NCBI RefSeq assembly: GCF_003473485.1
Contig: NC_053048.1
Coordinates: 52,759,755-52,823,754, forward strand
Source: Medicago truncatula
Taxonomy: Eukaryota; Streptophyta; Magnoliopsida; Fabales; Fabaceae
Direction: 5' to 3'
DNA length: 64,000 nt
Shown: piece by piece, positions 52,203 to 62,640 of the stretch
Layout: each line of letters starts with the position of its first letter
Position numbering within the stretch: position 1 is the first letter of the stretch
Position numbers and translations under genes: made by a program
Notes under the pieces: model-generated
What the model was told of the DNA's origin: nothing
Database searches by the model: none
Seen by the model: only the letters and a program-made list of their open reading frames with translations

Positions 52203-54483
52203 ATTCAAATTAACTTACGTGATTTTTCAAAAACAAAAACCAACGTGCTTGATTTAATTTACTATACACATAATAATGGTTTTATGATAGCAATATGATT
52301 GATCCTGAACTATTTGTTGAAGGATTAAAATGATTATGGGTTTGTTTTCCTCATCATATGCAGAAGTTTGGTGCATTTGTGGTCTTCGCTAGCTACACTG
52401 ACAGAACAGCTATTTTCAGTTAGTGAAATTTATAAGAATAGACATAAGTTATGTTACTTGAAACTTTTCTGCATGTTTATCTGAGACCAAGACCACTACG
52501 TATGAAATTTGTAATCCTACATTGATTGGCTCAAACGATTTGTGTTGTTATTGATTTTTGTTACCAAATGTTGTTATTGATTCAGGAAAATATTGCAACA
52601 AACCTTTAAAATTGATTTATAGAAAAAGCCTGTATTAATTTTAGCCAATGGATTAAACATGCGAACAGCTCATGCTAACCAATTCTAAAATACTATGTCC
52701 CGTGCATTATAGGTGCATATGGTACAACTTTTAAAAAATAAAAAGTAGATTGTGTTGAAAAAACCTAGAGATTTTCATTTTAGAGTCAAAAATGATTTAT
52801 TTATTTTTAATCCTAAACAAGCACTTAAAAATAACAAGAGTGATTTTTAGTGAAAAAAATATATTTTCCCTGAAAATAATCTATAAATCAAATACACCCT
52901 AGTTTCAAGGTTTGAGATTTACTTTGTTTTAATTGGAACATTGATCTCTTGGGTAACTGAACCATTGGTTGTAAAGAACAATTAGCAAAAGCAAAAGAAT
53001 GAGTGATTTCTCAAACAACTTAAAAAAATAAAAAATAAAATCAACAATATCAAGAAGTTAGAAGGACTCTCAGTCAGCTAATCAACCTCATATCTTTTTA
53101 AATAAATTGATTTGCAAAAAACAAATCTCTATCGTTGAACCATTAACCTGTCAAATGTTGGAGAAGCAATGAAATGAAGATCTCCATGTCCAAACAGCTG
53201 GCTTATACCTTTGCAATATCATTACCATGATGCAATGAAAAATTTAGATTGCAAATAACGAAAATGGTACAACAAATACAAGTGAAAACTGATAATGACA
53301 AGGTTTTGATAATTGATCCGATCAAACAAATTGATCGCTATTCCAGTTCTGAGTACATCTAAAAAGATATGTCCAATACAAAAAAAGGTGAAAATAAACA
53401 ACATTAAACAACTTATTTATAAATCCAAAACAAATGTAAATTTAAATACGGATTATACATGCAGCTACCATGACATTAAGAGGCAATAGAAAGCAGAAAG
53501 ACCAGAGACCAATTTGCGACTAAATCACCAAATTGAGTATATAGAGCCAGACATCCAAAAGCTGTATTTCCGGATAATAATTCAACATCATAACTCTGTA
53601 GGTACCATCAGCAACAAGAAATGCAACGGGATGCGCTATTTCACCATTTTGAATCATGTTGAAAACTCAATAACGTGATTTCTCATAATCAAATTCCATC
53701 ATAATAAACATACCTTGTAATTGTGTTCAGATAGCAAATTAAGAGTTTGATGCAGAAGTTCGAGTGCAGTTCCAATCTTGTGCAATTTTAAGTGTTCTCT
53801 TTTCAGTAATTAACCTTCCTGCAACATTTGAAACTTCGAAGACAGTGTCAAATGAACAAATTCTGGACTTCCATTTTACAATACACCCTGAAAAATCTGA
53901 CTTGGTAGATCACTTAAATGTTAAACAAACAGCTCCAAGGTTGGTCACCAAGATAGATTGAAGGTCCATAACAAATTCGGGAAAACACATTTGGCAAATA
54001 TCTCGACATATATCAAATATATCACTAAAACGGATCCAAGTAGTTCAGTCTAATAAGGAAGAACTCCCCAAGCAAAATGTATATTTGTAGGAAGACTGAA
54101 ATTGAGCAGAAGCTTAAGACACAGGAAGGCAAACTAATTCCAAGATAGATCCACTGTGATGTATAACGGGGCATAGTAGAAACCTCAGCAACCATACCAA
54201 ACTGTAGTATTTGGTATTTTTCGGGTATCGTCAAAACGCTGCTTTCATTTTTCTGTTTTCATTTATCTCCGACGACGAATTGAAGGCATTGAAATAACCA
54301 AAAAAGATACTTGTTATACTTGAATACTAGAGTTCAACATTACTACCTATGGTTTGATTCATACGAGAAAAACGAGAATCATTCGAATAATTACTGGTCC
54401 AACTGGCTGGTGATATATTCAATTACTTTTATGAGTTTTCTCTGGCTGCCTTTCAAGTTTCCATTACCATAATCAGGGTGCTG
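52203..54483. other. Intergenic, PME upstream region and NYN gene 3' flank
   Basis: A possible TATA box (TATAAATT, minus strand, 52429-52436) lies about 230 bp upstream of the PME start. The rest is AT-rich. The 3' flank of the NYN gene probably reaches some way below 54484. No gene or clear element was recognised. Confidence 0.45.
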
Positions 54484-57373
54484 CTATGCGTCAGAGGTGA
54501 CCCCTGAATCGGGGTTTGACTCGGGAAGAGTAAGGATGAGTGGTTGCCAGCCAGACTGCTGATGAACTATCCATTTTTTATGGGTTATCACCATGTTCAA
54601 TATCTGAAGGACATCGCCCAAAGCAAGATCTTTAAAACACATGCTCTTTATCACAATACCTGCTTCATACCTAGAGAAATAGAATAGACTCATCAGAACG
54701 CAGGGACATCTTTTAGGAAATGAATATAGTCTATTTTATTGGTCAATTAATATATTCTAAATTTAAATATTCTTACTTGCACTGTGTATCCATTATTGCC
54801 GATCTACCAGCAGGGGTTGTTAGAAAATTTTGAATTTCGTCCCAAATTTCTTTGGAGTGCTGTTTAGGATTTCCACCTAAGGGATTTACACACTTCCAGA
54901 GTTTGTCATTCTTACCAACATACAGCGTTAAAGCACCTAAATTTTGTTTTACCACCATCTGCTGCTCCATAGCACTCTCCAGAGCTTTCTTAACATCAGT
55001 GTTGCGATGCTTGGGATCTCCATAACGGATGCTATCAGTTATATTCTTCTCAGTTGGCATCATCTTGGCATTTTTTAGTGAGTTCAGGGCAAGTAAAACA
55101 ACACCTATAAGGCCTTGTACATATTCAGAAGGTTTAGGACAACCTGAAGATCCCCACTTACCATTAGAGGGAAGTTTATTATTACCCATTGCTGTCGAGT
55201 GTGTAGGTTGATATTCTGGACCATGTGGATAGCCTTGTGTGGTACTGCTATGCACCATATGTCCATTTTGTTCATTCGTTGATCTTACCGGAAGTGGAGC
55301 ACTACTCTTAGGATTCGGTTTCAAATCTCCACTCCGTTGCGGAACAGTGCGGGGGTTATGACCATTATTGGGATAACCAGATATGTTCAGATTGCCAATA
55401 TCTGGCACAGTTCTAGGTGATCCTGTACTGAAATTGTTTCCAACAGTCCTAGGTGGCACCGGTGTAGTTGCAAAAGTATGGGAATTTGGAGAATATGAAT
55501 TACTAGGTGCAAAAGGAGGTTGCAATGGAAAACCGTTTGGTCTTAATGGCTGGGAATATGGATTTTGATGATTCCCCTGTTGATTTTGATGATTTCCCTG
55601 TTGATTTTGATGATTTCCTTGTTGATTACCATTATTGCTCCATAATGGATCAGAATTGGCGCGCTCAAAGTTTGCGGTTGATCCACTTTGAGAAACATTT
55701 GGATTATAGTTGCCAGGTCGATAATTGTTTACATTATTACGGTTATCTTGAAGTCCAACTGGGGGTGGATTCATTGCTTTCGGTCCATTTGGTTGACTCG
55801 GGTTTCTCCAAGTTGGTCTACCCTGATATCTAGAATCAAATCCCCTTCCTCCGTTTTGAACATTTGAATTTCCAGCATGAATTTCAGAATAGGGACCCCC
55901 CTGTTGCTGTGTCTGAGCAGCATTTGAGACAGGAACTTGTAGAGTTTCAGAAGACGGTAAGAAGCTACTATTACTGAGTTGTTGTGTATCACCACTGGTT
56001 AGTGGAGGTCCTCCAGCTAAGAGAGTAGTCCAGAGCCATACACTCTTAGCTGCTGCAACTAGTGGTGCAGATGCTTTTTGAGGTTGTGCGAGAAGAATAT
56101 TATACCTCCTCATTCGCAGTTGATGGAGGGCATTAGAGAAATCTCGATCACCCGAAATCAATAAATAATTCGCAGGTGCAGGGTTGTCCACTGCCCAGAA
56201 CAGCATGTCGACAAGGATCTTCTTATCACTTGCATCTTTCACACCTATAACCAAACATGAAAAAAGCTTCAGCACAAAAATAACCAAATGTATCAAAATT
56301 TCACACTATTGATTTGTGGTATTTACTGTGAACAAATTTCACACTACCACATGTATCAAAATTTCACACAATCAATCAACACAGTAAATAACCAAATTAT
56401 CAAAATTACACCTCAAAGCTTCGAGAAATGAAGAAAACAAGTGATTTGATACACATGTTTCTAAAAATCTGAACACAAATGTATCTAAAATTTGTTCAAA
56501 ATTTCATGCTATCAAGCTTCGGCACAAAAAATGTACCAAGTTTATCTAAAATTTGTTCACTTGTTTACGTTACACCTCAAAGCCTCGAGAAAGGAAGCAA
56601 ACAAGTGAACAAATATGAGATAATTCCACAAATCAGATTTTTAATACCATATAGGCCGTACAGATTGCAAGCCGCATCACGTGATAAATATAATCCCGCG
56701 AAATTACAGCAATACACATCGCAAAAACCGCAATAAGTCAGGGCTATAATATTTTATGCAGAATTAAATTCCCGCACAATTACCGCAACACATATCGCAA
56801 CAGCCACAATGTCTCCTATCACAATAGCCACATCAACCTCGACCACAATCACAATTTAAAATCATGCTTCAAATCAAATCACCTTGTACTGAGAAAAAAA
56901 TTCAACAGAATTTAATTCTTTTTAATTCAATAACAGTCCACGCTGATGATTCTCGTCAAAACAAGTTCAGTAATCAATCACAGAAATGAACTCATACAAG
57001 CATAAATCAATCAACAAATGAATCAATCGCAGAAATCAAAAACCGACAGTTCATAAATCATAACTGAAATCACAATTCCAAAATTCAACAGAATCGAAGT
57101 GAGTTCGTTACCGGCGGGAACATGATTAAGCGAAATTCCGGTGCTAGAAAGCGCGTGCTGTACAGAAGCAGGTATACGAGTGGTGTCACCATAGGCGGAG
57201 ATGGAAACGGGACCACAATAGTTCATACGAACAAGTGCTGAACTGATATTCTGCGCAATTGCATGTGGATCGGAGCCTTTAGGAACATGACAGTTCTCTA
57301 TATCCCACCATACCGATATCTTCGCCGTCGTATACTGCGCCTCCGCGTTAGTTGTTGCTCCACCTCCGCCCAT
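54484..57373 (-). CDS. NYN-domain (MARF1/limkain-b1-like) putative RNase with OST-HTH-like C-terminus, 638 aa
   Basis: Exons 57373-57112, 56244-54777 and 54670-54484 (GT-AG, phases agree). Residues about 15-165 form a NYN domain, a PIN-like nuclease fold. Its acidic residues are in [24 protein letters not shown] and [12 protein letters not shown]; exon 1 ends in NHVPAG and exon 2 resumes at VKDASDKK. A long Asn/Gln/Ser/Pro-rich low-complexity linker follows (about 190-430) with four near-perfect copies of GNHQNQQ. The C-terminus (about 430-620) contains [29 protein letters not shown] and [15 protein letters not shown], resembling winged-helix OST-HTH/LOTUS-type RNA-binding modules. Plant members are usually annotated as limkain-b1 or 'putative endonuclease or glycosyl hydrolase'. 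A cytoplasmic RNA-processing role is inferred. Intron 1 (868 bp) contains repeated CAAAATTTCACAC words. Confidence 0.9.
55565..55630 (-). repeat. In-frame minisatellite (GNHQNQQ repeats) in the NYN gene
   Basis: Three consecutive 21-bp units (GATTTTGATGATTTCCCTGTT on the plus strand) plus a partial one. They translate to GNHQNQQ repeats within the disordered linker; repeat number is likely to vary between alleles. Confidence 0.9.
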
Positions 57374-58844
57374 CTGATCTTATCACCGATCTTATCTCCG
57401 ATCTTAATTTCACAAAGATCGATTCAAAGTAACTATACAAATTACAAAACCTAATTTATATATATATAAGTATATGTATGTAATAATTGACTTAATTTGA
57501 TATTATACACTCATTGATTGATCGATGATGATTTATGTGACAGAAGAAACGATAGAGTCAAAGCATAGTATAAAATAGATATGGTGGAGAGATAGAGGGT
57601 TTTGTTTTGGTTTGCTTAGTTAACTATATATGGTGGAGAAGTTGAAGAGACTGCACAAGAATCGGTTTTTATGGCTATCATTTTGGTGAATGAAAGATAT
57701 GTACTTGCTTTGACTCTTTTACCCTTTTTCCAATTGCTGTCGTATGCAACGGGTCAGTCACCGGGTCGGGTTTTCTTCTTGCGTATTGCATGGGTTGGAT
57801 TGAGAGACTTGAGGTGGAGGAGAGTAGTGTTTGGAATGAGTGACTCTGAAAATTCTTTGTTGATGGCTTTGGGTCAATTTGTCATTATCTTGGACTCGTG
57901 GGGTATGGGTAAGGTGCTTGATTCTTTCCCTTTGCTTCCCTTCAGTTACTTCTATTTTTATATATTTTGTTACCTTAACTTCGTACAAGGGACTTAGGAT
58001 TTATTGTTGTTACAAGGCACCTTCCTAGATATTTCTCCAAAGTATTCATTTTTTACCAATCAATCATTCATACATATTTTTGTTGCCTATGGTTTGTTTG
58101 GTGATCAAACAAATCGCGACAACAACCCATAAGAAGGATTTTCGGAAACAATATTAACATTTTCTTTAATATTTATTCTTTTATTAGATGAAACCAATAT
58201 AAATTTATGTGGAATTCATTTTTACATATTGTAAGATTTACATAGATTTAATCTTATATGAGAATGAATATTATTAAATAAATTATTAAAAAATGGTTTA
58301 GTTATCGAGTGTTCTCGGAACACTTTTTAAGGATTCTAAAATAATAAATTATTCCTTAAGAAACTTAAAATATTTTAATTTTTAATGCATTGATTTTACA
58401 AAATTTCCTAAAAACTTACTATATAAAACTCTTAAAAAGTGTCGGAGCAATCATTAACACTTTCCTTAAAAAAAAAAATTGTTCTTAGAAGGACATTAAA
58501 TGTGTTGCAACAACGGTGATCCATCGTATTACCAAGCATGGGTGTTATACGGGGCTTTCCTATCGTTTGGCTTATTCAGAATATAAAGTGCATGTGAGCT
58601 ATCCTTATTTTACCCTCAATAGTGGTCTCAAACATGGAGACTAATTATCTCATTACCTTTTTATTTTACGTGCATAAGGTTTTTTTAGGCTTAACTATCA
58701 AAACTTAAGAGAACAACGTTAGTGTTATTCTTGGGATTAATATTGTTAGCTTAGCCCCTAAACTCCTGTGACTCTTCTTTGCTTATTACACAAGTATCTT
58801 TTGTGGGAATAACCCCGTAGAAGCACCAAAGAAAAAATCAAAGC
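57374..58844. other. Intergenic, 5' flank of the NYN gene
   Basis: Contains the NYN 5' leader (57374-57470, with repeated GATCTTATC words) and AT-rich DNA. The plus-strand frame at 57671-57997 has no recognised domain. No element boundary was found. Confidence 0.45.
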
Positions 58845-59712
58845 TAGAGAGAGGGAAATTATACCATATACCCCACCACTGCAAATCTTCAAAAATTCTA
58901 ATTTTATCCTATTTGCTATTTAACCTTTTACACATTAATTTTTCAATTTCAGTTTCAAAATTTCCCATTCAAATTCACCCCACATAATATTTGTTCAGGT
59001 ATATATTTCTGATTTATTCCTCCTCTACAATATGATTCCTAAATTTTCCCGGAACACTCCTTTTACTTTTCCGAAAGGTATTATACCGAAAAATTCTACT
59101 CATCCTTTTCGGAAATAGTTATCATATAAATATACAAGGTTAATTAAGTTTTTAGTCCCTATAAATATTCACAGTTTTGTTTTTAGTCCCTATAAAATAA
59201 AATCACATTTTTAGTCCCTGTGACATTTTCCTTAAGCATTTTAGGGACCAAAAATGTTGATGGAAATTTTTTACGGTACTAAAAATGCTGATGGAAAATT
59301 TTTATAGGAATTAAAAATACTTATGAAAAAATTTATAGGGACTAAAAATGTATTTTATTTTATAGAGACTAAAAAAAAAAATTTAAATATTTACAAAGAC
59401 CATTTAATTAATTAAGCCAATATATAATAATGTAGGTTCGGAAGCATCAGGTCATGCGTGATGAAGCACCTAGAGAACAAATAAATTACCAAAACAAAGT
59501 GATAGAACAGAGAAAATGATGTAGGTTCTGAAAGGTACTTTACCCTATTCATTAGGTTCTTTCTCTTCTCCTACAAATACACACGTCGACTACAACAGGG
59601 AAAATAATTACAAAACTACACCAATGAAATCAATTTTATTTTAAAAGGTAAAACTGGAACTTTGGGGTCAAAATATTAATGTAGGGTTGTGGGTATAACT
59701 TCCTAGAGAGAG
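58845..59712. mobile_element. Small non-autonomous Mutator-like element (A) with perfect 9-bp target duplication
   Basis: The element is 58854-59703 (850 bp). It is flanked by TAGAGAGAG at 58845-58853 and 59704-59712. Its ends are GGAAATTATACCATATACCC and the inverted GGGTATAACTTCC, and it has no ORF. A separate MITE lies inside (59139-59418). Its ends match those of the larger element at 59812-63941. Confidence 0.88.
59139..59418. mobile_element. MITE nested in element A ('tttttagtccct' type)
   Basis: Inverted arms carry repeated TTTTTAGTCCCTATAAA units: left GGTTAATTAAGTTTTTAGTC, right (inverted) GGCTTAATTAATTAAATGG. Length about 280 bp, no ORF. Confidence 0.75.
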
Positions 59713-61159
59713 CTGTCAATTGGGCTGGCCTAACCCAGCCAGCCTCAACCTGGTGACCCAACCTTTAGGCCCTTTCCTTTAAGAATCGATTTATCGAATA
59801 AACTCTAACATGGAAATTTTACCTTATACTCCTATGTATATACTTTCACCCTTACAAATCTTTGAAAAATCTAATTTTATCCTTTAACATTTTGCTGATT
59901 AATTTTCCACCCTCACTTTCAACATTTCACAAACTATGAGTTCACCCCACATTTTCCGATTTGTATTTTTCTCGAATCAGTATAAACGTTTTTTAATTAA
60001 ACAAATTTTTGTAACATTCATGATTATATTTTTTAAATCTATACTAGAAGTCTCTACAAATTTTTTTCGGGGCATATGAAATTGGGAAAACTAAGGGCCT
60101 GTTTGAAACACTTTTTGTTTTTAGTTTTTAAAATATGTTTTAAAAATCAATTTTAGAAAAGTGATTTTAATAAGAGAAAAGGAAAAAACTTGTTTGGTAA
60201 TGCGACTTTTCAAAACTGTTTTAGAAATGAAAAAATTAAAAAATCCGTTTGGTAACATAATTTTCAAAAACAATTTTAGAAAATAGAAAATTAGAAAACC
60301 TGTTTGGTAATCAAATTTTTTTAATTTATTTTTAATAACCTATATAAATTATATTACCCTTTATATAATTATTCTTTTCTTACAATTTTATCCTTAGTTA
60401 CCAATCAAATTAAATTTCAAGTACTTTAGTTAAATGTAGAATTTAGTCACAAAATAAATTATTTTTTTAGATACGAAATCAAAATTTGTTCAAGCAATAC
60501 AAAATTTAAAAATGTAAAACACATCAAAATATTATAGCATATTACTGTCGATAACATAAACATCAAATAACCAAACAACAGTTTGAAGCAACTATGACGA
60601 ACATTATGACCAATTATGAATAAAAATGCAGCAACTTTCTCTTCAACAAGCACATCCCTTGAGTCCTATGAAGCCCAAATACTCTAAAACGGAGACGTAC
60701 CCGTATCAGATACCGATACTTCACGGATATTCGAGGATACGTATTCACGAAGTATCGGAATTAATTATTTTAATTTTTTAAAAAATATTTTATCAGATAC
60801 ATATAAGATACTCCACGGATACGCAGAGATACATATAAGATATGATATGCATCATTAGAATTGTTTCCTGATGAACCACTTAAATTTATACTTTTCGTGG
60901 ATGAAGGTAACGAGAGAGATGATTCAATTAATCATCATCAGATAAAATTTGTGTTGAGTTCTTGGAATTATGTTTTTCTCGACGTCCAGACATACGGAAT
61001 TGTGACTTTTATAATATAATAATGAATAGTAATCATTTTCTTCACATATTTATACATATGAGTTTTAGTACCCATCCAAACTTCCTCTTCCTCTCATTAG
61101 TCATATGGCCATAAACATTTCCCTCCAATCAGGATCCTTAAACTTTTCCAAGGTTTTTT

Positions 61160-61250
61160 CATAGGCATCATGTGAAATGTCTTCTAGTTCATCTGAAATG
61201 TGTTCTAGTTCGTCTGAAATGTCTTCTAGTTCTTCTAGTTCATCAAAAGA
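61160..61250 (-). repeat. 24-bp tandem repeat encoding DELE(D/H)IS
   Basis: About three units related to TCTAGTTCATCTGAAATGTC on the plus strand. Read on the minus strand they give the acidic repeat ISDELEDISDELEHIS within the frame 61101-61286. Coding status is doubtful. Confidence 0.6.
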
Positions 61251-61949
61251 AAATAAATAAATGAATAAGAAAGGCACAGTCTGCAATCAGAAATAATACA
61301 GTCAGCTTCAAAGAAACCTTCTTTGTTGTTATCAAATTTCATACTTCAATATAAAATATGTTTTCCCAAATACACCACCAGCTATACATATGAAGTTTCA
61401 AGCAATGTTCCTAAACATGTTTTCAAAAACAAACTTGTTCTACATACTTGCATGGATCAAAACAGAGCTAAATTTGAAGTGGCTAGAACCAAAAGTTATT
61501 AAAAAATAAAACCATAGAATGTATCACAGAAACTGCCATAGTCGAACATGGAATCCTCGCATTCATAAAATCCTATAACATAAGTTTTGCGAGACTCTGT
61601 GGCAGAATTTCATGATTAACAACTAGGTAAAACAGTTCAAAGTTCATAGAAAAGTTCATAGAATGTATCATAGAAACTTATGTTATACCTTAAATCAAAT
61701 AGATATCATACATAGGTAAAACAGGATAAGCCACCCTCATGATTAACAACTAAAAAGGTTGCTAAAACAGATTAACAACTTCAAAGTTTCAAACCTTCGG
61801 CACATATCAGAATATATTAAAAAAGGAATGAGAATTTAGGCCACCCTCATGATAAGATGATGTATAGCATACGAAAACCAGTACACTTAAACACATGACG
61901 AAACCAATGATAACATGAAAAACGACGAATGAAAAAATGAATCACTTAC

Positions 61950-62269
61950 AAGGATAGGATTCATTGATGGTCCGGTGTAAGCAGAACCGATGAGAATCAT
62001 AGCTATAACATAAGTGTCTGTGTCACCAAAGTATAACATAAGTTTTGCGAAAAAAGTTCATAAATAGGAATCAATGTGCATACGAAAATAAGTGGGATGA
62101 CAGGAATGGATGATGTAGGTACTGTGAAGGAACCAAGTTTAAGGTTCATTGCATTCCCTTGTTGTACTGAGAATGTTTGAAGTTGTGCTAAACATGTGTT
62201 CATTACAATTGTACTTGCCAATATAGGTAACATCCTTGTTAGGATTTTTACTTCTTCAACCTGTGTCAC
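61950..62269 (-). pseudogene. Captured fragments: NPF/PTR transporter exon joined to SIP-type aquaporin exon
   Basis: On the minus strand, 62269 to about 62053 encodes VTQVEEVKILTRMLPILAST, TCLAQLQTFSVQQGNAM, FTVPTSSIPVIPLIF and PIYELF. This is the segment after the large loop of plant NRT1/PTR family (NPF) transporters, NPF4-like. It passes directly, with a frame change, into 62033-61950, which encodes YFGDTDTYVIAMILIGSAYT followed by GPSMNP, the sequence around the second NPA-type loop of SIP aquaporins. A good donor (CTT/GTAAGTG) follows at 61949. No other part of either gene is present. In the NPF frame a stop occurs at 62003. The two pieces come from unrelated membrane-protein genes. Confidence is high for the NPF part and moderate for the aquaporin part. 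Confidence 0.7.
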
Positions 62270-62284
62270 TTGTTAGGGTTCTTA

Positions 62285-62640
62285 GCTATCTTAAGTTGTC
62301 TTAAATCCTATAACAACTTATAGCAATTAGAAGAACAATTTAACGTTATTTTATCTTTTGCTATAAAAATAGCTTATGCAAGCTTATATATATGACAATT
62401 TTCATGAGTTGTTTTCAACTTATATTCACATAAGTTCTTAGTTCTTCAGTGTAGCTTATAAAAACAACTTATAGCAATTAGAAAAACAATTTAACGTTAT
62501 TTTCTCTTTTGCTATAAACATAGCTTATGCAAGCTTATACATAAGTGCTTATTATGATAAGTGCTTTTGCTATAAGCTGCAAACATAAGTGCTTATCATG
62601 CTATAAGCTGCAAATAAGTTTTTTTTTTATCCAAACAGAC
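62285..62640. repeat. MITE-like repeat with an internal duplication
   Basis: The block AACTTATAGCAATTAGAA, AACAATTTAACGTTATTTT, CTCTTTTGCTATAAACATAG, CTTATGCAAGCTTATA occurs twice (about 62310 and 62465). The ATAAGTGCTTAT and ATAAGCTGCAAATAAGTT words link it to 33130-33285 and 46255-46545. Confidence 0.7.

Noticed and set aside
57671-57997. 108-codon plus-strand ORF
   Set aside because: No domain, no splice or promoter support; an overlapping minus-strand frame of similar length suggests chance.
61101-61286. Acidic 61-codon ORF as a gene
   Set aside because: The acidic part is a 24-bp tandem repeat and the rest has no homology that I recognise.
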